Shown: positions 6,936-14,300 of the stretch, piece after piece
Layout of the letters: every line of letters starts with the position of its first letter
How positions within the stretch are numbered: position 1 is the first letter of the stretch
Origin: Thermoplasmata archaeon
GTDB taxonomy: Archaea; Thermoplasmatota; Thermoplasmata; Thermoplasmatales; Thermoplasmataceae
DNA: 16,868 nt
Assembly (NCBI GenBank): GCA_021797055.1
Contig: JAKAAI010000039.1
Location: forward strand, 1-16,868
Direction: 5' to 3'
Program-made: the position numbers and the translations under genes
The notes under the pieces: generated by a model
The model's input: the letters and a program-made list of their open reading frames with translations, nothing else
Told to the model about the DNA's origin: nothing
Databases searched by the model: none

Positions 6936-7120
6936 CTAGTGGCGTGTTTCAATAACTGAGTTCTGTGTCCTGAATTTCCAGATAACTCTCTTCCTTGCGG
7001 TCCTCTTGTCCTTCTTCCTATTTTCCCTGTTCTCGAGCATTTCCTTCCTGTGTGCATTCTTGTATCTAATTGCACTCTGGAGTGCCTCATCGACTTCTGG
7101 CCATGATGGAAACGTCGTTC
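6936..7120 (-). pseudogene. 3' end of an IS630-type transposase, copy 1
   Basis: The minus-strand frame encodes the last ~60 residues of a transposase: EVDEALQSAIRYKNAHRKEM, a strongly basic run, and the end SVIETRH. The same pattern (EVDDALQKAIR...) occurs in copy 2 at 15.8-16.0 kb, where more of an IS630-type core can be read. The terminal sequence TAGTGGCGTGTTTCAA at 6937-6952 is identical to the one at 15829-15844 and marks the end of the element; the TA fits the target dinucleotide of IS630 elements. The rest of the gene, including all catalytic residues, is missing, so this is a dead fragment. Confidence 0.65.
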
Positions 7121-7202
7121 TAATTTTTGCCATTTTCGCCGGAGTAAAATTTGCCAAAAACGCCGACGAATGTTTTACAGAATCGCCGGCAAATTCTTTA
7201 CA
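7112..7202 (-). repeat. 23-bp tandem repeat array, IS21-end-like
   Basis: Read on the minus strand from 7202, consecutive units begin TGTAAAGAATTTGCCGGCG, TGTAAAACATTCGTCGGCG, TGGCAAATTTTACTCCGGCG and TGGCAAAAATTAG. They start at 7202, 7179, 7156 and 7132, a spacing of 23-24 bases. Each has a TGTAAA or TGGCAA head and, in the first three, a CGGCG core. Such series of similar sites are known as transposase binding sites at the ends of IS21-family elements, which is the best explanation I have. No istA or istB gene is present. Confidence 0.5.
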
Positions 7203-7235
7203 CCTGCACCTGCTACGGTGAGGGGCAGGGGGGAC

Positions 7236-7347
7236 GTGTACACATTTTGCTGTAAAATTGAATAGACCCTGTGCCTTCACCCTGAAAGACATTGTAGGTG
7301 AATCAGAATGGAACTACAGGATCAGGAAATTACAGCAGATCCGACAC
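7236..7347. mobile_element. 112-bp MITE-like remnant of an IS256-type element
   Basis: The left end GTGTACACATTTTGCTGTAA (7236-7255) matches the left end of the larger element at 8596 at nearly every base, and the similarity continues for about 80 bases. The right end TTACAGCAGATCCGACAC (7330-7347) is its imperfect inverted repeat and matches the right end of the larger element (9166-9185). Almost everything between the ends, including the transposase, is gone. Exact borders are uncertain by a few bases because GGAC precedes GTGTA in both copies. No clear target duplication is seen. Confidence 0.55.
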
Positions 7348-7462
7348 GGTGTCTCCTTGGGACTCAAGTGCATTGATCCATGTTATTGAACTCAATGGAA
7401 CGGAGAAGGGTAAGGCAAATCAAAACATGGCATGGAAGATTTCTAAAAACTCCAAAATATGA

Positions 7463-7529
7463 AAGGTTGTGCAAACATGAATTTTATTCATGGTTTGGTC
7501 ATGGTAAAATCATCTTTGCATACAACCTT
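7463..7529. repeat. nested hairpin structure
   Basis: AAGGTTGT plus GCAAA (7463-7475) pairs with TTTGC and ACAACCTT (7515-7519, 7522-7529) with a two-base bulge, 13 pairs in all. Inside lies a second perfect hairpin, CATGAAT-TTT-ATTCATG (7476-7492). The strand is undetermined. It may be a folded RNA or a small palindromic element. Confidence 0.45.
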
Positions 7530-7557
7530 CGTGAGCTGAAAATCATGATGGGATAGC

Positions 7558-7576
7558 GTAAATCCTTCAGATTTAC
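7558..7576. repeat. short perfect hairpin
   Basis: GTAAATC (7558-7564) and GATTTAC (7570-7576) pair perfectly around the loop CTTCA. It is the middle of three hairpins in this gene-free stretch; its function is unknown. Confidence 0.4.
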
Positions 7577-7691
7577 CGGAAGAATAAAAGTAAACGTAAG
7601 AAATTATGATGAAAATATCAATCAAGATCCCGATTTTGCCCTATTATGTAAAGTATAGAAATGTCCACCGGAAATCATTGACTTATTTGAA

Positions 7692-7746
7692 ATCCCTTCA
7701 TGATGATCAGGCACTGTTATTTTGATTACAATGGTCATGAAGGGAT
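7692..7746. repeat. 12-bp perfect inverted repeat downstream of the methyltransferase
   Basis: ATCCCTTCATGA (7692-7703) and TCATGAAGGGAT (7735-7746) are exact inverted copies separated by 31 bases. They lie 38-92 bases beyond the stop of the minus-strand methyltransferase gene. A 3'-end structure for that mRNA or a tiny palindromic mobile element are both possible. Confidence 0.5.
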
Positions 7747-7783
7747 GGAAAATAAATCCTCTGTACTTCAGCTGAGCAATAAT

Positions 7784-8473
7784 TCACTTCACGGAACCTT
7801 TCTTCATCATCCAGCCACAATAGTATAACCCTTGGAAGAACTGTTGAATCTGTATGAACCCAGCCTCTCTGAATAGTTCCTCCATCCTTGTTGGCACAGA
7901 AAAGTGACCACCACTCGATCCATTTTTGAGGAATTCCATGGCTTCGGCTCGAGTATGGACCAGACCTGCGGATTTAAGATAGTTAATCGCTATTTCTCCG
8001 ACAGTCTCCATAGGTGTACCTGCAAGCTTACAAACATCAACGTGAATATAAATTGCGCCTTCTTTGAGATGATGAAAAACCTTCTTCAGGAAATTACTCT
8101 TCGAACCGTCATCCGGCAAAAAATGCATAACTAGGATTGAAGTTATAGCATCAAATTCTTTGCTTTTTTCAAAATTCTCAAATCTATCGCATAAAAGTTC
8201 TATTTTAGATTCTGGTTTAATTTGGGCAAGTCTCTGTTTAGCCAATTCAAGCATCTGTGGAGAAGGGTCAATGCCAGTTATGTTCCAACCTTCCATCGCG
8301 AACGATATAAGTTCATTTCCTCCACCAGCACCTATAACAAGAAGATTCTCAAAGGTCTTCATATGTGATCTCAATATGGCAAGGGTCAACTCAGACATTC
8401 CAGTATAACCTGGCATTGCCCGCTCAATCATGTTGTTATATCTTCTCCCATATTCTCCTTCAAAGTCTACCAT
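7784..8473 (-). CDS. class I SAM-dependent methyltransferase
   Basis: The 229-aa protein has a Rossmann-type methyltransferase fold. Motif I is LLVIGAGGGNE (about 44-54), the SAM-binding loop. The acidic end of strand 2 is ITGIDPSPQML (65-75), and the strand-4 region is FDAITSILVMHFLP (107-120). The region after residue 150 is helical and probably forms the substrate cap, but it does not identify the substrate. The N-terminus (YTGMSELTLAIL) recalls CmoA-like and UbiE-like enzymes. It is a cytoplasmic enzyme; tRNA, a small molecule or a lipid precursor are all possible substrates. The ATG start has one of the few strong Shine-Dalgarno sites in the window. The gene is isolated between IS remnants, yet the frame is intact and motifs conserved, so it is probably functional. 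Confidence 0.85.
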   Translation of the reverse strand: MVDFEGEYGRRYNNMIERAMPGYTGMSELTLAILRSHMKTFENLLVIGAGGGNELISFAMEGWNITGIDPSPQMLELAKQRLAQIKPESKIELLCDRFENFEKSKEFDAITSILVMHFLPDDGSKSNFLKKVFHHLKEGAIYIHVDVCKLAGTPMETVGEIAINYLKSAGLVHTRAEAMEFLKNGSSGGHFSVPTRMEELFREAGFIQIQQFFQGLYYCGWMMKKGSVK

Positions 8474-8478
8474 AATTT

Positions 8479-8488
8479 ACACCTCCTA
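8479..8488 (-). promoter_or_regulatory. strong ribosome binding site of the methyltransferase
   Basis: The minus strand reads AGGAGGTGT eight bases before ATG 8473, close to the 16S anti-Shine-Dalgarno complement. CATATAAC about 20 bases further upstream is a possible TATA box, which would leave a short leader. Confidence 0.6.
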
Positions 8489-8544
8489 CAGCTATGATGT
8501 TATATGAAAAGACAATATTAAATTGATATCCCCTTTTGTAGCAA

Positions 8545-8562
8545 AATGTATGGCAATACATT
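8545..8562. promoter_or_regulatory. palindrome upstream of the methyltransferase gene
   Basis: AATGTAT (8545-8551) and ATACATT (8556-8562) are perfect inverted repeats around GGCA. They lie about 70-90 bases before the methyltransferase start and just outside the IS256-type element, so they could be an operator. Confidence 0.3.
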
Positions 8563-8595
8563 GTTCTCAATGAGGTTTTTCCAAAAATATCGGAC

Positions 8596-9185
8596 GTGTA
8601 ACCATTTTGCTGTAAAGTTGAACAGACCCTGTGCCTTCACACTGTAAGCATGTGAGGCAGATCAGAATGGAAGCACATTGCGTAGGAAATAAGGAGATCA
8701 GGTAATTCAACAACGGAGTATCTGGAAGGATATGGGCAATATATGCGTGAGCTACTATCATGGTTTACTAGGTCATGGATGAAGCAGAACAGCAGTCCGG
8801 TGCTGGCAGATAGATGAAGGTAAAGGAGAGTAGAGCCCACAGGAATGGATACAGGGAGAAACTCCTCTCCTTTGGTCATGAGAAAACTGCAGATGTGCTT
8901 GACCGTTATAATGACTCGCTTTTCAACTACACTGCCTTTCCAAGCCAGTGCCGGAGAAGGCTGAGGGCAACAAACATGCTCGAACGTGTGAATCTGGAGA
9001 TGAAGAGGAGAACAAGGAAAACATGTTCTTTTCCCATTAAGTAGTCGCTGCTGTGGCTTGCCGGGCCCATACTGATGGACATAAGTGAGGGATGACCCAC
9101 AGGCAAAATCGTCTTAGCATGGAAGAGAGTTGACGCGGACAGAGTGAAAGTACAGGATCAGGAAATTATGGCAGATTCGGTACAC
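8596..9185 (+). mobile_element. internally deleted IS256-type element (590 bp)
   Basis: The left end GTGTAACCATTTTGCTGTAA (8596-8615) and right end TTATGGCAGATTCGGTACAC (9166-9185) are imperfect inverted repeats: the complement of the right end reads GTGTACCGAATCTGCCATAA. The flanks TATCGGAC (8588-8595) and TATCGAGC (9186-9193) agree at six of eight positions and look like an aged 8-bp target duplication, fitting the IS256 family. The element carries a transposase pseudogene lacking its catalytic centre, so it cannot move by itself. Confidence 0.6.
8716..9165 (+). pseudogene. IS256-type transposase, internally deleted and frameshifted
   Basis: Segment 8716-8814 encodes an N-terminal region (EYLEGYGQYMRELLSWF...) and stops at 8815. 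From 8814 another frame reads KESRAHRNGYREKLLSFG, the 'RNGYreR.l.t..G' motif from the N-terminal domain of Mutator/IS256 transposases. It passes within a few residues into the C-terminal signature RRRLRATNMLERVNLEMKRR. In a full transposase (about 400 aa) these are separated by the DDE catalytic domain, so some 200 or more residues have been deleted. The frame then meets TAG 9042 and TGA 9093, beyond which it still reads like the family's end (LAGPILMDISEG). The gene is dead. Confidence 0.75.
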
Positions 9186-9398
9186 TATCGAGCCTTTGGA
9201 GGTTTTTCATATGGTTCATTCTCGGGCATATAGGCGGAATACTGGCAATAGTATGGAAACCTGTTCCAGTGGCATTCTTACAGGAGGTGCAGTCTCTGCC
9301 AGAAAATAACCAGCAATAAGTCGTATTTGGGCTGGATAAGCCCATCTTAAATTATTTAGCAGAAACAAGAATAAATGAAGGAATTTTAGAGGGTGAAA
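9186..9398. other. intergenic region with a hairpin at 9328-9344
   Basis: No gene is supported between the IS256-type element and the SDR gene. TGGGCT (9328-9333) and AGCCCA (9339-9344) form a 6-bp stem with a five-base loop about 55 bases beyond the minus-strand SDR stop, and could be a terminator-like structure. Confidence 0.3.
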
Positions 9399-10136
9399 TC
9401 AGGTAAGTGTAATTCCACCGTCTATTACAATAGTTTCTCCAGTTATGAATGAAGAGTCCTCAGAGAGAAGGAAAAAGACAAGCTTTGCTATATCCTCAGG
9501 ATTCCCAAGTCTCTTCAGCGGTGTCCGGCTTAAAATGCCATTGAGGACTTTCTCATCTGAGAGCCGGCTTCTGGTCATATTTGTCTTCACGTATCCGGGT
9601 GCAACAGCATTTACTCTAATATCTGGAGCCAGGGTAATGGCCATGGATTTTGTAACATGGATCAGCCCCGCCTTTGTGGCTTCGTAGGCAATGGAGGAGA
9701 CGCCGACCCTAATTCCCGCTGCAGATGCTATATTAACAACTGATGATGGCTTCTCAATCGCTGGCAGCAACTTCCTCACAAGAAGCACTGGAGCCCTTAA
9801 ATTGACATTGCTCACAGCATCCCAATCATCATCATTGATATTGGCAGCGTTTCCAGGTCGGCCTATGCCTGCATTGTTTACAATGCCTGACAGGCGCATA
9901 CCCTTATGAATTATTTCCTGAGACAGCTTTTCCGGGCCATCTGGGAGCGAAAGATCCGCAGGCAATAGCTCTACTTCAACACCAATATTTCTAATTTCCT
10001 GCTCAAGCATCTTTGCTTCTGAAGCGCTCCTATTGTAGTGCAGAATGACATTTCTGCCCTTTCTGGCTAACTCAGTGGAGATTGCTCTGCCGAATCCTCC
10101 TGATGAACCGGTGACAAGAACAAATCTTTCAGCCAT
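9399..10136 (-). CDS. SDR-family oxidoreductase, FabG-like
   Basis: The 245-aa length is typical of classical short-chain dehydrogenases. The nucleotide-binding loop TGSSGGFG (9-16) fits TGxxxGxG, and N35-R36 after strand 2 (HYNRS) suggests NADPH preference, as in FabG. Further motifs are D61, NNAG (87-90), catalytic S138, and Y151-x3-K155 in IAYEATKAG; IRVNAVAPGYVKT and the C-terminal ITGETIVIDGG complete the pattern. The best match is 3-oxoacyl-ACP reductase or a related sugar or alcohol dehydrogenase. As archaea lack bacterial fatty-acid synthesis, the true substrate is open. The ATG at 10136 has no Shine-Dalgarno; an AT-rich box (about 10155-10166) may drive a leaderless transcript. A decayed paralogue lies directly upstream in the same orientation. 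Confidence 0.9.
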   Translation of the reverse strand: MAERFVLVTGSSGGFGRAISTELARKGRNVILHYNRSASEAKMLEQEIRNIGVEVELLPADLSLPDGPEKLSQEIIHKGMRLSGIVNNAGIGRPGNAANINDDDWDAVSNVNLRAPVLLVRKLLPAIEKPSSVVNIASAAGIRVGVSSIAYEATKAGLIHVTKSMAITLAPDIRVNAVAPGYVKTNMTRSRLSDEKVLNGILSRTPLKRLGNPEDIAKLVFFLLSEDSSFITGETIVIDGGITLT

Positions 10137-10239
10137 GAGTATGTGATTGCGGCATGGTTAATAGCATTTTTCCATCTGCTATTTTATAGATTGTAGCGAT
10201 ATTTTACACCAATCTTCCATCCTGCATACTGTTCAATAT

Positions 10240-10800
10240 TCAGTTTACCAGAATCATTGAACCTACTCCACCATCTGTATCTACGTTCTGCCCTGTAATT
10301 AATGAATCAGTTGCAATATTGTATACTATTTTCCAATGAAAGCAGAAGCATATCTCTCTCCAGAGAGAAGCCTACCATCATATCTTTGGCCATTGCAGCC
10401 GTCCTTTTTTATAAATCCGGATGCAACAGCATTTACCCTTATGTTGTAAGTGGCAAACCACCAGGCTAGGGACCTTGTATATAATCGAGCCTTTTCCCGC
10501 GGCATAACCGGGATTCGAAAAGTAGTATACATTTCTTGCTTCAGAGATTGCAGCTATCGATCCTCTACTTTTGATCATCAGGCTGCACGCAACCTTAGCC
10601 ACATTGAAAAATGTCAGGGCGTTGTTATTCATACCTCCATGAATTTTTCACGAGAAAGTTCTGATATGCCTATGACACTAGAAAAAACTCCGGCGCAGCG
10701 GACAACCCCATCAATTCCGGCCAGTTTTTCAGTGAGTCCGATAATCGCTTTTTCAGATGCTTCTCAGCTGTCGCCATTCACTCCAAGATAGGAGAATCTC
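10240..10800 (-). pseudogene. decayed SDR-family paralogue
   Basis: Pieces of a second SDR can be read on the minus strand in three frames. About 10790-10645 gives LAGIDGVVRCAGVFSSVIGI (the 'iDglVnnAG' region) and ends at a TGA. Around 10632-10500 gives FFNVAKVACSLMIKSRGS and YAAGKGS, the catalytic YxxxK helix. Around 10500-10430 gives FATYNIRVNAVASGFI. The segment near 10320-10240 gives ITGQNVDTDGG and the stop. The nucleotide-binding N-terminus (TGxxxGxG) is absent, and the 'PlgR.g.PeeiA' segment also seems lost. At least two frameshifts and an in-frame stop make it non-functional. Order and orientation suggest a tandem duplication or neighbouring paralogue of the intact SDR 100 bases downstream. 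Confidence 0.75.
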
Positions 10801-10802
10801 AG

Positions 10803-10985
10803 CTTGAAAAAGAAAGAAGGGAATGGCAATGATGGCTGCTTCAAACAAGCTTCTGAAGATAATATAGTGGGTCCTTATGGAGAAGAGGGCATACACATCA
10901 GGCCCAACAGAACAACCTAGCTCTACCAACTGACTGAGAATGTCGCTTTTGCTACCGAGGGAGTCTTTTGGGAAATAGTCGCATT
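10803..10985 (-). pseudogene. fragment of unidentified gene, possibly DNA polymerase D small subunit N-terminus
   Basis: A minus-strand frame reads GSKSDILSQLVELGCSVGP followed by DVYALFS. The amphipathic pattern 'diL..Lve.G..v.pdvy.l' resembles the N-terminal helical region of archaeal DNA polymerase II small subunit (DP1), but it is short and lacks any start codon or following domain. Downstream it runs into the SDR remnant. The family suggestion is weak; the coding appearance is somewhat better supported. Confidence 0.2.
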
Positions 10986-11348
10986 ATCCGCAGTGAGGGT
11001 AAAACTCTCGGATAAGATGTACTACAGTAATTTATTTCGGCAAATTGAGGGAGGCTGCTATGGAAAGCGAACGAGCATCAATCCATGGATGCTATTAAGC
11101 GTTGACCCTCTTAAAATAGGGGTCATAAAATTCTTCGTCTGTAGAGAGCTTCTACTGTTGATCTCATTACGTCATGATTCTGGAAACCTTTCGAAGGCAG
11201 ACCACTCGCTAAACATGGCGATAAACATGGCGATATAGGTGTTCACGCAGATAGGCGCCACGATGTACGCGCAGAAAGTGTTGTCAAGCGAGAACATATT
11301 GAAGATTAAAAGGCAATTTCAGTCAATCATTTCGGCTGTTGGAAATTC
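10986..11348. other. gene-free stretch with short remnants
   Basis: No intact gene is visible. A minus-strand frame at 11172-11318 encodes a hydrophobic piece (FCAYIVAPICVNTYIAMF) ending FSEWSAFERFPES and could be the end of a lost membrane-protein gene. AAACATGGCGAT is repeated in tandem (about 11212-11235), within the same frame. TGACCC and GGGTCA at about 11103-11126 are inverted repeats. Confidence 0.3.
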
Positions 11349-14300
11349 TCAAGCCTTCAGGAGACTTTTTAGCCTCAGACACTTCTCGACATATGGAGAA
11401 CAGTTTAGTCTGTCGAATGTTTCATACGCGCTGGTTAGGGCCTCATTACTTCTCTCCCAATCATCGTTTTCATGGTAAAATCTTGCGAGTTCGTATGAGA
11501 GCTGGGCTCCAAATAATTCGTACCCGGCCGAGATGAAATAATCTCGTGCGTCCTTCATTAGTTCAATTGCACTCTTTACTTCCCCGAATGTTTCCTCATG
11601 AAAAGATTCTGCAGCTTTCATATAAGCAGATATCCATTCTTTATCAAACCTCTTTGAAAAGTCATGCAGGGTATCCAGATATCTTTCAGATTTTTCCTTG
11701 TCACCCGATAAGCTGCCTGCCACTGATCCGTAATATGACATTTCCACATATCCCTTGAAAACTTCGCTGTTTAGAATCTTCGCTTTAATTTTGTTTAATG
11801 TGCCAGCCACATAGTGGAGCGCTTCTTCCAATCTGTTCATCTCTATCAGTGTCATCGCCTTGTATGGTGACGAAAAAGTTATGAACTGGGTGGAAGAAGC
11901 CTCGTCAATCTTGTCAAATCCACGCATCGCACTATCCCACTTTCCTCTGTAGGAATCAATAATTGAATTTATAAGTAGCAGAACGAGGCTAACGTGGGTC
12001 TGTATGTAACCCTTAAATTGCTCTTCACCTAGAGCGGCCCTAAGCTCATCCCATTTCCCTTCAGGTAGAAGTACTAGTAAAGCCCTTTCAGCGGTTATTA
12101 CCTGCTTATTGCCCCTCGAGCATAGGTCAAGATTGAATTTCAGACCCTTGTTGAATGACTCTTCCACTAATCTAAGGTCGTGTTTAAGGAAAAAGCACCT
12201 GTTGGCATCACTGTCGTAGAAACTGACAGCTGCACCTGTAAGAAACGCATCTTCTGGATTTTCGGAGGTAATTCTCACAATGTAATCTTCAGCTTCCCTG
12301 TAAGCTGCAAAAATCTTATCAATATCTTCGTTGCTGGTGATTTCCAGGAGCACCGATGACATTAATCTGAGTGCCTCCGAAAAGAGATCTTCTGTTCCGC
12401 TCTTTGCTGCGTAATTTAGAGTTTCATCAACTATTTCCCTGGCTTCTTTAAATTCAGCCCTATACCAGAATGCGTTGGCTATACGCCATCCTAGACTAGT
12501 CAGGATATTATTCAATTCTGGCGCTTCTTTATTTTTTCTGAGGAAGTTGACGGCGTAGTCTAGCCAGTACTTCTGCTTCTCATCCTTTCTGCTGCCGATC
12601 AGTATGAGACATCTTGCAATCATTTCAGTATCTTTGATGCCTTCAAATATCCTGATTGCCTGCTCGATACTTTCATAGTCGTTTTCCCCTGCGTAGAAGC
12701 TGTTGAAGGCCGCATTGTAAAGGAGAATTGCTTTCTGCTCTCTTCCTTCCTCAGATTTGGTATAACCAGGCAGCATATCCATAATTTCAAGCGCTGACCT
12801 GTACTGTTTCGCTGCCCGTTCAAACTGGAATGAGGAAGCCCACAGTTCGGCAAGTCTCTTTCCAAACTTCAGCGCATTTTCATAGTCACCAGCCTCCAAG
12901 AAGTGATAGGCAAGCTCCTGAAGTGCATCCCGGTCATCATCACCATACAGGGAAAGCATTGCTTGCGCTATTTTCCCATGCAGTTTTTTCTTCCTGAGCA
13001 TTGATACAGAATCGAAGAAGTAACTGTACACTTGGGGGTTTCCGAAATAGAGTTTGAACTGCCCTGGCCTAGTTTTCCTCTCCATAAGTATCCTGGTCTT
13101 CTCCAACTTTTCAATTTCATTGTAGAGGGTGTCGCTATCAATAGAATCCATCAATTTTTCCAGAACATCCATATCAAATTCTTGGCCTATAACGGAAGAA
13201 ACAGAAAGTATTTCCTTTCCCTTTTCACCTATATTGGATAGTCTCTCCCTTATGATGCCCTTGACTGAGGACGGTATTCCAATTTCATCTATCGGCTTAC
13301 GGTCCCAGCTCCCCGAGTCCTTCCTGAATATCATCTTCTTCTCTATGAGCAACTTCAGGACCTCCTCAACATACAGGGGATTACCCTTGGTTCTAGAGTA
13401 TATGAAATTTGTAAACTCGTCCGTAATATTCCTCTTATCCTCGGCTAGTTGCCTAGCTATTAGTTCTGCGGTCTGATCTTTGTCAAGGTTGTGCAGCCGT
13501 ATTGAAGTAATGCTCCTGTTACCCACAATTTTCTCAAGAATCGGATTTTCCAAATCATCAATGGGAATGGAAGTCATGAGAAGAAACATGTTGATGTTCT
13601 TTACATTTTCAAGGAGATAACGGATAATGCCCAATGACGCATAATCGGCATAATTCAAGTCGTCCAGTTCTAGGAGAACTGGCATTTCCTTTCCCATATT
13701 TTTCATTATTTCATATATTCCTTCCTGAAATCTTAGAGCTGCTTCATTGGGGTCCTGGGTGGACAGGTCGCTTATTCTGCCAAGTTTCCCTGCAAGATCT
13801 GGTAGGACTTTTGCAGCAACGTCTCCATAGTTCCCGCACACTTTGTATATCAATTGCTGTGGTGCCTCAAAGAAGAATTCCCTGAAAACGTCAGACAGGA
13901 CGTAGTTTGGGGTGGAACTTCTGTTCTCCTTTCCCTTGATCATTATGACCTTCAACCCTCTCAGCAATCCATAGTCGATCAGTTCTTCACACAATCGTGT
14001 CTTTCCCTGCCCAGAGTCGCCTATAACCATTGCTGCCTTTCCCTCACCCATAAGGACGGAATCTACGGCTTCCTTGAGCAATGATACTTCCTGGTCAACT
14101 CCTATGAGTGAAGAAGTCTGTATCTGGGAACTGGAAGTGTGTACTTTGTTAGGTAAAATGTCATCGGATGACCTTTCAGATATCATTACTCTTTCTGGAA
14201 CATTCAGTAGACCTTCTATTCCTTTTATAGCGTCTAATAGTTTGCCCGCGTCCTGAAACCTCTCCATAGGGTTCTTTCTAAGAAGCTTCATTACAATGGA

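Larger units (their letters stand above)
7348..7783. other. gene-free stretch with several hairpins
   Basis: No gene is supported here. The plus strand at about 7352-7460 contains a short frame ending with a protein-like tail (IHVIELNGTEKGKANQ), possibly the end of a gene cut by the IS256-type remnant. The rest is AT-rich and holds at least three inverted repeats, listed separately. Confidence 0.4.

Noticed and set aside
7112..7202. CRISPR array
   Set aside because: The units are adjacent at 23-24 bases with degenerate sequence and no spacers, and no cas gene is present.
6936..7292. 118-aa minus-strand frame as one intact gene
   Set aside because: It crosses an IS256-type end, the 23-bp repeat array and an IS630-type fragment; the continuous frame is a coincidence of joined debris.
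10925..10946. tRNA-like D-arm sequence on the minus strand (CAGTTGGTAGAGCT)
   Set aside because: No matching acceptor stem, anticodon arm or T-arm (no GTTCGAATC-like box) follows, and the same bases fit a coding-like frame.
12620..12865. Open frames inside the kinase gene, such as this minus-strand frame and several plus-strand ones
   Set aside because: They are shadows of a long gene with conserved domains and have no features of their own.
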